Of a stretch of 41,535 bases of DNA, positions 23,980-31,431 are shown in pieces. Made by a program: the position numbers and the translations under genes. This DNA is from Sphingomonas sp. (lineage in GTDB: Bacteria; Pseudomonadota; Alphaproteobacteria; Sphingomonadales; Sphingomonadaceae): assembly GCA_002707985.1 (NCBI GenBank), contig PAOI01000042.1, positions 1 to 41,535 of the forward strand, written 5' to 3'. The notes beneath the pieces were generated by a model. The model saw nothing but the letters and a program-made list of their open reading frames with translations. It searched no databases and was not told the DNA's origin. Numbering within the stretch: position 1 is the first letter of the stretch; every line of letters begins with the position of its first letter.

Positions 23980-26268
23980 TCAGAAGTCATATCCCACGCG
24001 AACGCCGATTGTGCGCGGCCGCAGCCGTGCATAGCGCCCGTCGAGAAACGCCTCGGGATGGACATAGGTGATCGAATCATCGTCGAGCAGATTTTCGACA
24101 TAGGCAGTGATCTTCGCGCCGCCCGTCGTCACGCCGGCATAGAGATTCACCGTCGTATAGGCGTCGGTATAGTCATAGGTCGGGTTGATCAGCGTCGGGC
24201 GCCCCGGGACGTTCGGGAACAGGCCCGGATATTTGCCGACATGCGCGGCATTGGCGGCCATGAACACATCGGCATTGTCGCCGACCGCGAAATCATAGCG
24301 GACCGTAGCCGAGCCCTGGAAATGCGGCGAGGCAAGCTGAATGCCCTTTTCTGCGCCGGACATCGCCGCTTCCTGATCGGTAAGCTCGGTCACCTTGGCA
24401 TCGTTGTAGGAGCCGTTGAAGGTGAAGATCAGTCCGCGGGTGGGGCGCACCGCCAGTTCGAGCTCGACGCCCTTGCTGGTCGCGGCGCCGATATTGGTGG
24501 CGAACTGGATCTGGTCGGACAGACGGTTAGCTTGCACCTGAATGTCGCGCCAGTCGATATAATAGAATGCCAGGTTCGCCGAGAGCGCGCCGTCGAGCCA
24601 ATAGCCCTTGAGCCCGACTTCATAATTGGTGAGCGAATCCGAATCCGCGCCGTCGGGAATGACGATGTCGGTGGGATCGACCACGCTGACAAGGCCCGCG
24701 CGCGCATTGGCAACCGGCGCACGGAAGCCGGTCGCTATGGTGGCATAGGTGGTCAGCGATGGGCTGGGCTTGAACGATGCACTGACCTTGTAGGACAGCG
24801 ACCCGTCGGTAACCCGTCGTCCGAGCGCGGCCGGAACCGCCGTGGGCACGAAATTCCAGCCGAGCTTGTAATTGGCGGCGACAAGGGCAGGGGCCACCGC
24901 GAGATAGTTCGACGTATATCCGCCGGCCCGCGTGTTCGCCCGCACTTCGGTAGAGGTGTAGCGGAGCCCGCCGGTCAGCCAGAATTTCTCGCCGAAACGA
25001 TAGGTCAACTCGCCGAACGCAGCCAGTTCGGTCGAGCGGCCGATGCCGGTGAACCGCGAATAATATTCGTCGGGCAGCCCGGTGATATTATATTCGTCGA
25101 TGAACTGTTCGTTGCTGCGGTAATTATAATCGACCTGCCGCTCCTTGCCGTAGAAAAAGCTGCCGACGATCCATTCGAGCGGACCCGATGTCTGCGATGC
25201 CAGCCGCATTTCCTGCACCCAGACATCGTCATAGGCATAGGCGTCGAGCGCGAAGGGAATGGTCTGGGCGAAGGTGCCCGCCAGATCGACGACAAACGAC
25301 TGGTCGAAGGTCGCATAGGTGGTCGAGCTGGTGAAATTGGCGAAGCCGAGATCCCAGTCGAATGAGAGATTGTAGCTATGGAGTTCGCCCTCGAACAGGT
25401 CGGGGCGATCCGAGCGGCGCACGAATTTGCCGAGGTCCGGATTGGTCAGCGCCGAATCTTCCGGCTGGCTGTTCTCATAGATGAAGGTTGCGCGGGCGCG
25501 GAACCGGTCATTGGGCTGCCATTCGAGTTCGGCACGTCCGCCATAGGCCTTGAGCACGTTCGAATTCTTCACGCCGGTGCCGATATTGTCGACCCAGCCA
25601 TCCTCGTGCCGGTAGAAGCCGACGAGACGCAGGCCGAGCCGATCGGTGATGATCGGCACATTGACCATGCCGTTATAGCGCTGGCGCAGCGAATCGCTGC
25701 CGGTCAGGCCGATATCCACCAGCGCCGATGCCTGCACTTCGTCCAGATCGGGCGATTTGGTGAGGATTCGGACCGCGCCTGCAAGCGAGCTGGACCCGAA
25801 CAGTGTCCCCTGGGGACCGCGCAGGAACTCCACGCGCTCGACATCGAACAATGTCGGATCGAGAATGGTCGAGTTGCCGTTCGCGGAGATCGGCAGTTCG
25901 TCGATGTAAATGGCGACCGTGCCCTGAAGGTTCGCGCCATAGCCGTTGGTCGCGATGCCGCGCGCAGTGAAGTTGTTGAAATTGGCGGTGGGTTTGTTGA
26001 CGACGACCCCCGGCGTTTCGCGCGCCAGCCCTTCATAGCCGACAATGCCCTTTTCGGTCAGTTCTTCCTGCTGAAAGGCAGTGACGCTGAGCGGCACGTC
26101 CTGAAGCCGTTCGGCGCGGCGCGTTGCCGTAACGACGATTTCCGATGCGCTCTGCGCTTCGGACGGCGTGTTGTTGTCCTGGCTGGCGGACTGGTCCTGC
26201 GCATAAGCAGGCGGGGCGACCAGCGCGATCGCGGCGACCGAAGCGGACGCAAATATCCTACCCTTCAT
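23980..26268 (-). CDS. TonB-dependent receptor without signalling domain
   Basis: Outer-membrane receptor of 762 residues from ATG 26268, which has GGGAG eight bases before it. The signal peptide MKGRIFASASVAAIALVAPPAYA is followed by a TonB-box-like SEIVVTATRRAERLQDVPLS and the plug (FLRGPQGTLFGSSSLAGAVRI). The barrel ends in IGVRVGYDF. No STN domain is present, so it is not a sigma-signalling receptor, unlike the one at 8083. It is the first gene of the operon ending in TetR, and operator C lies 82 bases upstream. The next genes encode a secreted esterase and an acyl-CoA ligase, so a hydrophobic ester or acid is a more likely ligand than iron. Confidence 0.94.
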   Translation of the reverse strand: MKGRIFASASVAAIALVAPPAYAQDQSASQDNNTPSEAQSASEIVVTATRRAERLQDVPLSVTAFQQEELTEKGIVGYEGLARETPGVVVNKPTANFNNFTARGIATNGYGANLQGTVAIYIDELPISANGNSTILDPTLFDVERVEFLRGPQGTLFGSSSLAGAVRILTKSPDLDEVQASALVDIGLTGSDSLRQRYNGMVNVPIITDRLGLRLVGFYRHEDGWVDNIGTGVKNSNVLKAYGGRAELEWQPNDRFRARATFIYENSQPEDSALTNPDLGKFVRRSDRPDLFEGELHSYNLSFDWDLGFANFTSSTTYATFDQSFVVDLAGTFAQTIPFALDAYAYDDVWVQEMRLASQTSGPLEWIVGSFFYGKERQVDYNYRSNEQFIDEYNITGLPDEYYSRFTGIGRSTELAAFGELTYRFGEKFWLTGGLRYTSTEVRANTRAGGYTSNYLAVAPALVAANYKLGWNFVPTAVPAALGRRVTDGSLSYKVSASFKPSPSLTTYATIATGFRAPVANARAGLVSVVDPTDIVIPDGADSDSLTNYEVGLKGYWLDGALSANLAFYYIDWRDIQVQANRLSDQIQFATNIGAATSKGVELELAVRPTRGLIFTFNGSYNDAKVTELTDQEAAMSGAEKGIQLASPHFQGSATVRYDFAVGDNADVFMAANAAHVGKYPGLFPNVPGRPTLINPTYDYTDAYTTVNLYAGVTTGGAKITAYVENLLDDDSITYVHPEAFLDGRYARLRPRTIGVRVGYDF

Positions 26269-26349
26269 TCGATAACTCCCTCTCCCGCGCAGCGATTGTT
26301 TCGCTGTCGTAGGGCGATCGATACTGTTTTTCTCACGCGAGTCAATATT

Positions 26350-26365
26350 CACTATCTTGCGTGTG
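26350..26365. promoter_or_regulatory. Operator C upstream of the receptor operon
   Basis: CACTATCTTGCGTGTG, the third copy of the dyad. Flanks TT and AATAAC are shared with operator B. A longer arm pair ATTCAC/GTGAAT surrounds it. It lies 82 bases before the receptor start, in the 239-base gap between the receptor and the BCCT gene. Confidence 0.6.
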
Positions 26366-26434
26366 AATAACAATGGAGAAACGGTTTACGTTACGTCTTC
26401 AGACGCTGACGCCAGCGGGTGCTATGCGCAGACG

Positions 26435-26468
26435 CGCCCCGCGCAACCGAATTTGGTCGCGCAGGGCG
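26435..26468 (-). terminator. Hairpin downstream of the BCCT transporter gene
   Basis: Arms CGCCC, GCGC and ACC on the left pair with GGT, GCGC and GGGCG on the right, with single mismatches and a GAATTT loop. It begins 39 bases after the stop of the transporter. There is no T tract, so termination is plausible but unproven. Confidence 0.4.
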
Positions 26469-26507
26469 GGAATCTCGTGCTGGTGTGGTTTTGCTGGACC
26501 GAAAGCG

Positions 26508-28058
26508 TCAGGTGCCGAAGGAAAGCCGCCGATGTTCCTGATCGAGCATGCGATAAAGGCCCGCAGCCATCATCAGCAGCACCAGTGCGAAGGGAAGGCC
26601 GGTGACGATCGCCGCCGTCTGCAACGCGGCAAGTCCGCCCGCCCAGAGCAGCGCCGCCGCGAGCAGCCCGATCGCGACTGCCCAGGTCACGCGCGAAACA
26701 AAACTGGCATGATGATGCCCGCCCGACGCAATCATCGCCGTCACCAGCGCGCCCGAATCGGCTGACGTCACGAAGAAAGTCGCGACGATCACTACCGCCA
26801 GCCAAGAAGCGACCGTGGTCAGCGGGAAATGGGCGAGGAACGCGAACAACGCGTCGGGCATGCTTTTCGACACCGCCTCTGCAAGCCCGCCGGCGCCAAA
26901 CATTTCGATATGCAGCGCGCTGTCGCCGAACACCGTCATCCAGACGAAAGTGAACAGCGTTGGCACGAACAACACGCCGGTGATGAATTCCCGCACCGTG
27001 CGGCCATAGGAAATGCGGGCGATGAAGATGCCGACGAACGGCGACCAGCTGATCCACCAGGCGTAATAGAAGATCGTCCAGCTGCCCTGCCAATGGCCGG
27101 GGCTGTAGGTTTCGGTCCAGGTCGAAAGATAGACGAACCGCTGCACATAATAGCCGACATTCTGGATGAAGCCGTTGAGCAGGAACACCGTCGGCCCGAC
27201 GATGAACACGAAGAGCATCAGCAGCAGCGCCAGCACCATGTTGATTTCCGACAGGCGCTTGATCCCGGCGTTCAGGCCGAAAGCGACCGATGTCGTCGCC
27301 ATCGCGGTGATGACGATGATCAGGAAGAATTTGGTAAGCGCGTTGTCGGGCGCGCTGACCAGAATGCTGAGTCCGGCGTTGATCTGGGACGCGCCAAAGC
27401 CGAGCGACGCGGCCACGCCGCACACCGTCGCAGTGATTGCCAGCACGTCGATCGCATCGACCAGCAGTCGGGGCAACCGGGGGAACGCCGCGTTGAGGAA
27501 GCCGCCGATGCTGAGCGGCATGCCACGGTTGAAGGCGGCATAGGCAAGCCCCAGCGCTATGATCGCATAAATGCCCCAGGCGTGCAGGCCCCAATGGAGG
27601 AATGTGACGCCCATCGCATGCTGCGCATTCCCGGCCAGCCCGCGCGGCAGATGCGCGTCAGGGTTGGAAAAGGCAGTGGCGGGGGGATTGGCGAAATGCG
27701 TCACCGGTTCGGCAACGCCATAGAAGAGCAGGCCGATTCCCATGCCCGCCGAAAACAGCATCGCGAACCATGCCAGCATGCCGAATTCGGGTTTGGCGTT
27801 CTGGCCGCCCAGCCGGATGTTGCCGAACCTGCCAAAGGCCAATATCGCGCACAGCACCAGCAGGATGTTGACCGTCAGCACCAGCAGCCAGCCGAAATTA
27901 TCGGTCGCGCCGCTTTGGATCGCATCGAATATCACCGACGCCTGATCGACATTCAGCACTGCGAACAGGATCAGCGCGCCGATCAGTGCGACCGCGCCGT
28001 AAAATACGATCGGATTGAAACCAGGTTCGGAAGCGAGGCCAGCGGAATCCGAATTCAC
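26508..28058 (-). CDS. BCCT-family betaine/choline/carnitine-type transporter
   Basis: Twelve-segment secondary transporter of 516 residues for trimethylammonium or related compounds. The family signatures are clear: NFGWLLVLTVNILLVLCAI near the N-terminus, GMGIGLLFYGVAEP, FLHWGLHAWGIYA, and the segment SWTIFYYAWWISWSPFVGIFIARIS, which carries the aromatic substrate-binding Trp residues. The C-terminal tail is short (after MLDQEHRRLSFGT), so an osmosensory tail as in BetP is absent. The start ATG at 28058 fits family length. It stands alone between the receptor operon and the cytochrome bd genes. No choline or betaine enzymes lie nearby, so the substrate (betaine, choline, carnitine or DMSP) is open. 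Confidence 0.93.
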   Translation of the reverse strand: MNSDSAGLASEPGFNPIVFYGAVALIGALILFAVLNVDQASVIFDAIQSGATDNFGWLLVLTVNILLVLCAILAFGRFGNIRLGGQNAKPEFGMLAWFAMLFSAGMGIGLLFYGVAEPVTHFANPPATAFSNPDAHLPRGLAGNAQHAMGVTFLHWGLHAWGIYAIIALGLAYAAFNRGMPLSIGGFLNAAFPRLPRLLVDAIDVLAITATVCGVAASLGFGASQINAGLSILVSAPDNALTKFFLIIVITAMATTSVAFGLNAGIKRLSEINMVLALLLMLFVFIVGPTVFLLNGFIQNVGYYVQRFVYLSTWTETYSPGHWQGSWTIFYYAWWISWSPFVGIFIARISYGRTVREFITGVLFVPTLFTFVWMTVFGDSALHIEMFGAGGLAEAVSKSMPDALFAFLAHFPLTTVASWLAVVIVATFFVTSADSGALVTAMIASGGHHHASFVSRVTWAVAIGLLAAALLWAGGLAALQTAAIVTGLPFALVLLMMAAGLYRMLDQEHRRLSFGT

Positions 28059-28446
28059 GATCGGGTAACGTCCGTATCAAGTGCAACGCGGATAATAGGG
28101 CGATCCTCCGAAAGTCGAATAGCAGCCGATGGCAAAGGAATATGTGGCGATCGCGCCGCGATATCCCTGCACGCAAAATATGGCATGTACGTAACGAATC
28201 CAGCCTAACCGCGCAGTGATGTCATTGCAACGCTGCGGCGATATTGTTTCGACCCGACAGCAATAGACCACGGATTGCTCGCGATTCTGTCGCCGAACCC
28301 GCCGGTATTTTCATCGCCGGGTATTGCCGCATCGCGCCGGCTGGCGGGTGGCGATGGCCGTTGCCGAAACGTGGATGCGCCGCCCTGCTTTCCCTTTGAG
28401 GAAGGCAGGCGCGGCGCACCGGGGGGATTGGATTATTGGTGCCGGA
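28059..28446. other. 388-base gene-free gap between BCCT and cydX
   Basis: This holds the upstream region of the BCCT gene (lower half) and the 3' end of the cydABX unit. A strong hairpin lies at 28376-28418. No further coding sequence with a credible start and ribosome site was seen on either strand, and no clear promoter hexamers could be assigned. Confidence 0.6.
28376..28418 (-). terminator. Hairpin downstream of cydX, probable end of cydABX
   Basis: TGCGCCGC-CCTGC-TTCC on the left pairs with GGAA-GCAGG-GCGGCGCA on the right with one mismatch and one bulge, and a short loop CTTTGA. It begins 29 bases after the cydX stop. No T-rich tail follows, which is common in GC-rich Alphaproteobacteria. 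Confidence 0.55.
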
Positions 28447-28563
28447 TCAGTCGAGCACGGTCTTGTCCGCGTCGTAATCGGTCTGGAATTCGAGCCAGAT
28501 GCCGTTGAGGATCGCGACGCCCACGGCGAGACCGAGACCCAGTACCCAGGTGAAATACCACAT
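28447..28563 (-). CDS. cydX: CydX, small subunit of cytochrome bd oxidase
   Basis: A 38-residue single-span membrane protein, short enough to be missed by automatic calling. It starts MWYFTWVLGLGLA, matching the MWYFAWILG start known for CydX, then a hydrophobic stretch to about residue 23, GIWLE with the conserved Glu, and a polar tail ending TVLD. GAGGAG lies eight bases before the ATG. It begins 11 bases after the end of cydB. CydX stabilises the haem sites of the CydAB complex in the inner membrane in other bacteria; the same role is inferred. Start and frame are certain; there is no competing frame of similar quality. Confidence 0.93.
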   Translation of the reverse strand: MWYFTWVLGLGLAVGVAILNGIWLEFQTDYDADKTVLD

Positions 28564-28574
28564 GAAGGGGCTCC

Positions 28575-29723
28575 TCAATAAAAATCGGGGTTGGTGTCGA
28601 CCTGCTCGCGCGTCACACGTCCGAACATGATTTTATACGCCCAGGCGGTGTAGATAAGGACGATCGGCAGGAAGATGATCGTCACGATCAGCATCGTGAA
28701 CAGCGTTCCGTGGCTGGACGATGCGTTCCACGCGGTAAGGCTGGACGCCGGATCGATCGAGCTCGGCAGGATGAACGGGAACATCGAAAGACCGACGGTC
28801 GAGATGATCCCGACATTGGCAAGCGAGGAGCCGGTGAAGACCAGCGTGTCCCTGCCGCCGCGAATGCCGAAGAATGCCAGCACCGGCCCGGCAAAACCGA
28901 GCACCGGCGCGATCAGCATCCACGGATAGCGGCCATAATTGTCGAGCCACGCGCCCGGCGCCGCGACCGTTGCGGTGCGCAGCGGATTGGACGGCCCGTT
29001 GGGATCGACCATCTCCGCAACGCGATAGCCCATATCGCCAAAGGCAATGAACGCGCCGCCGATCGCGAACAGGGCGATCGCGACGACGGCGGCGATCTGG
29101 CCCCAGCGGCGTGCGCGATCGTGTACCGCGCCGCTTTCCACCTTGAGGCTGAGCCAGCCCGATCCGTGCAGGACAAGCATCGCGACCGAAAGCAGGCCGG
29201 TGAGCAGCGTGAACGGCGTGAACAGGCCGAGCAGCGTTCCTTCATAGAAGCTGCGCAGATCGCCATCGAGGCGGAACGGCGCGCCGACCAGCACATTGCC
29301 CACTGCGACGCCGAAGACGAGTGCGGGGACGAAGCCGCCGACGAACAACGCCCAGTCCCAGCGCGTCCGCCACCCCTTGTCGTCATGCTTGGAGCGATAT
29401 TTGAAGCCCACCGGTCGCAATATCAGCGCTGCCAGCACCAGGAACATCGCCAGATAAAAGCCGGAGAAGCTGACCGCATAGACGAACGGCCATGCGGCAA
29501 AGATCGCGCCGCCGCCCAGGATGAACCACACCTGGTTGCCTTCCCAGGTGGCGCCGATCGTATTGATCACCATGCGGCGCTCGACATCGTCGCGCGCGAC
29601 GAAGGGGAGCAGTGCGGCGACGCCGAGATCGAAGCCGTCGGTCAGCGCAAAGCCGATCAGCAGCACCCCCAGCAACAGCCACCAGATGACCCGAAGCGTT
29701 TCATAATCGAGTGGGATGGACAT
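28575..29723 (-). CDS. cydB: Cytochrome bd ubiquinol oxidase subunit II
   Basis: CydB, 382 residues, inner membrane. The N-terminal block LRVIWWLLLGVLLIGFALTDGFDLG and the following TWEGNQVWFILGGGAIFAAWP are hallmark CydB sequences; further hydrophobic segments run to the end with GRYPWMLIAPVLGF in the middle and TNPDFY at the C-terminus. Together with CydA it forms the quinol oxidase that reduces oxygen to water without proton pumping and with high oxygen affinity. It is 24 bases downstream of cydA and 11 bases upstream of cydX, in one operon. Length equals that of the E. coli protein (379). Confidence 0.97.
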   Translation of the reverse strand: MSIPLDYETLRVIWWLLLGVLLIGFALTDGFDLGVAALLPFVARDDVERRMVINTIGATWEGNQVWFILGGGAIFAAWPFVYAVSFSGFYLAMFLVLAALILRPVGFKYRSKHDDKGWRTRWDWALFVGGFVPALVFGVAVGNVLVGAPFRLDGDLRSFYEGTLLGLFTPFTLLTGLLSVAMLVLHGSGWLSLKVESGAVHDRARRWGQIAAVVAIALFAIGGAFIAFGDMGYRVAEMVDPNGPSNPLRTATVAAPGAWLDNYGRYPWMLIAPVLGFAGPVLAFFGIRGGRDTLVFTGSSLANVGIISTVGLSMFPFILPSSIDPASSLTAWNASSSHGTLFTMLIVTIIFLPIVLIYTAWAYKIMFGRVTREQVDTNPDFY

Positions 29724-29747
29724 GATATGTCTCCTCGTTCCGCGGGC

Positions 29748-31316
29748 TTATTCGGCCGGAACGGCGTGATAGGGGGCGGACGGCACGGGATCGGGCGCCG
29801 GAAGATAGCGTTCCGGTCCTTTCTTGATCGCTGCCAGCATCAGCCGCACTTCGATTACCGCGAGCACGCCATAGAGCAGCGTGAATCCGACAATGGTCGT
29901 CCAGATCTGCGCCACGGTCAGGCTCGACGCGCCGAGGAAGGTCGGCAGCACGCCGTCGACCGCCCAGGGCTGACGCCCGATTTCGGCAACGAGCCAGCCG
30001 GCCTCCGCCGCGATCCAGGGCAGCGGAATAATCACCACCGCCGTGCGCAGGAACCATTTGCGGTCGAACCGGCGCGTGTTGGCAAAGATCAGCGCGAGCC
30101 CGAAAAAGGCGATGAAGAAGAAGCCGAGCCCCGCCATGCCCCGGAACAGCCAGAAAAGCGCCGGGACGTTGGGAACGGTGGACCACGCCGCCTTGTCGAT
30201 CGCGGCGGCGTCCGCTTGACGCGGATCTTCGACATAGCGTTTGAGTAGCAGCGCATAACCCAGATCGGTCTTGTTCCGCTCGAATTTCTCGCGCGCGGCG
30301 GCATTTTCGGGGTCGGCACGCAGCGTCTGGACGGCATCATAGGCGTCGATGCCGTTGACGATCCGGCCCTTTGCCTGTTCGACCAGCGGTTTGATCCCGC
30401 TCACTTCGCCGTCCAGGCTGCGCGTGGCGATCAGGCCGAGCACATAGGGGATCTTGATCTCATGCGTGGTTTCGCGCCCGCTGTTCGACGGTAGGCCGAA
30501 GATCGCCAGACCCGCCGGCGCCGGTTCGGTTTCCCAGGCGCCTTCGATCGCGGCGAGCTTCATCTTCTGGTTGTCGGTCAGCGCATAGCCGCTTTCATCG
30601 CCCAGCACGACGACCGAGAGCGAGGACGCCAGACCGAAGGCGGCGGCAACCGCGAAGCTGCGCTTGGCAAGCTCCATATGGCGCCCGCGCAGCAGGTAGA
30701 AGGCCGATACGCCCAGCACGAAGACCGATGCCGTGACATAACCGGCGCTGACGGTGTGGACGAATTTGGCCTGTGCGACGGGATTGAACAGCACTTCGGT
30801 GAAATTGGTCACTTCCATCCGCATCGTATCGGGATTGAACGTCGATCCGGCAGGAAACTGCATCCAGCCATTGGCGATCAGGATCCATAGCGCCGATAGA
30901 TTGGAACCGAGCGCCACCATGAAGGTGGTGAAAAGGTGCTGGCGCTTGGTCATCCGGTCCCAGCCGAAGAACATCAGCCCGACAAAAGTGGCTTCGAGGA
31001 AAAAGGCCATCAGCCCCTCGATCGCCAGCGGCGCGCCGAAAATGTCGCCGACATAATGGGAGTAATAGGACCAGTTCGTTCCGAATTCGAATTCCATCGT
31101 CAGGCCGGTCGCGACGCCGAGAACGAAGTTGATTCCGAACAGCTTTGACCAGAAACGGGTGATATCGCGCCACACCTCGCGGCCCGTCATCACATACAGG
31201 CTCTCCATGATCACCAGAATGAAGGAGAGCCCCAGCGTCAGGGGAACGAACAGAAAGTGGTACATTGCTGTCAGCGCAAACTGCAGCCGCGAAAGCTCGA
31301 CGACGGCCATATCCAT
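29748..31316 (-). CDS. cydA: Cytochrome bd ubiquinol oxidase subunit I
   Basis: CydA, 522 residues. Haem ligands can be placed: His20 (AMYHFLFVPLT), a His near 187 (FVHTVSAGY) and a Met near 393 (FRGMAG). GRQPWAVDG lies near 443-452. The region between, RETTHEIKIPYVLGLIATRS and GYALLLKRYVEDPRQ, corresponds to the long Q-loop of E. coli CydA, so this is the canonical bd type rather than the short-loop cyanide-insensitive type. ATG at 31316 is preceded by AGGA at seven bases. It is divergent from cydD; an FNR-type box lies 85-98 bases upstream of the start. The expected function is quinol oxidation and oxygen reduction at low oxygen. Confidence 0.97.
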   Translation of the reverse strand: MDMAVVELSRLQFALTAMYHFLFVPLTLGLSFILVIMESLYVMTGREVWRDITRFWSKLFGINFVLGVATGLTMEFEFGTNWSYYSHYVGDIFGAPLAIEGLMAFFLEATFVGLMFFGWDRMTKRQHLFTTFMVALGSNLSALWILIANGWMQFPAGSTFNPDTMRMEVTNFTEVLFNPVAQAKFVHTVSAGYVTASVFVLGVSAFYLLRGRHMELAKRSFAVAAAFGLASSLSVVVLGDESGYALTDNQKMKLAAIEGAWETEPAPAGLAIFGLPSNSGRETTHEIKIPYVLGLIATRSLDGEVSGIKPLVEQAKGRIVNGIDAYDAVQTLRADPENAAAREKFERNKTDLGYALLLKRYVEDPRQADAAAIDKAAWSTVPNVPALFWLFRGMAGLGFFFIAFFGLALIFANTRRFDRKWFLRTAVVIIPLPWIAAEAGWLVAEIGRQPWAVDGVLPTFLGASSLTVAQIWTTIVGFTLLYGVLAVIEVRLMLAAIKKGPERYLPAPDPVPSAPYHAVPAE

Positions 31317-31400
31317 GGCAGGTTCCTCATATTGAGCCGGGCAAAGCCGTGACTCGAACGATATGCCCGCGCTATCTGCGGCGGCGGAATAGGACTCGCC

Positions 31401-31414
31401 TTGACCAAGGTCAA
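31401..31414. promoter_or_regulatory. FNR/FixK-type box between cydA and cydD
   Basis: TTGACCAAGGTCAA, a perfect TTGAC-N4-GTCAA dyad, matching the FNR/FixK-family consensus. It is 18 bases upstream of the cydD start and 85 bases upstream of cydA. At the usual class II position (centre -41.5), a cydA transcript would start near 31366, giving a 50-base leader; this placement is inference. Confidence 0.7.
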
Positions 31415-31431
31415 TTATTGAAAATCATATT

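Noticed and set aside
19945..26268. Identity as a fumonisin-degradation (fum) cluster
   Set aside because: A receptor and type-B carboxylesterase are present, but no aminotransferase or other fum genes, and TetR, acyl-CoA ligase and SDR do not fit.
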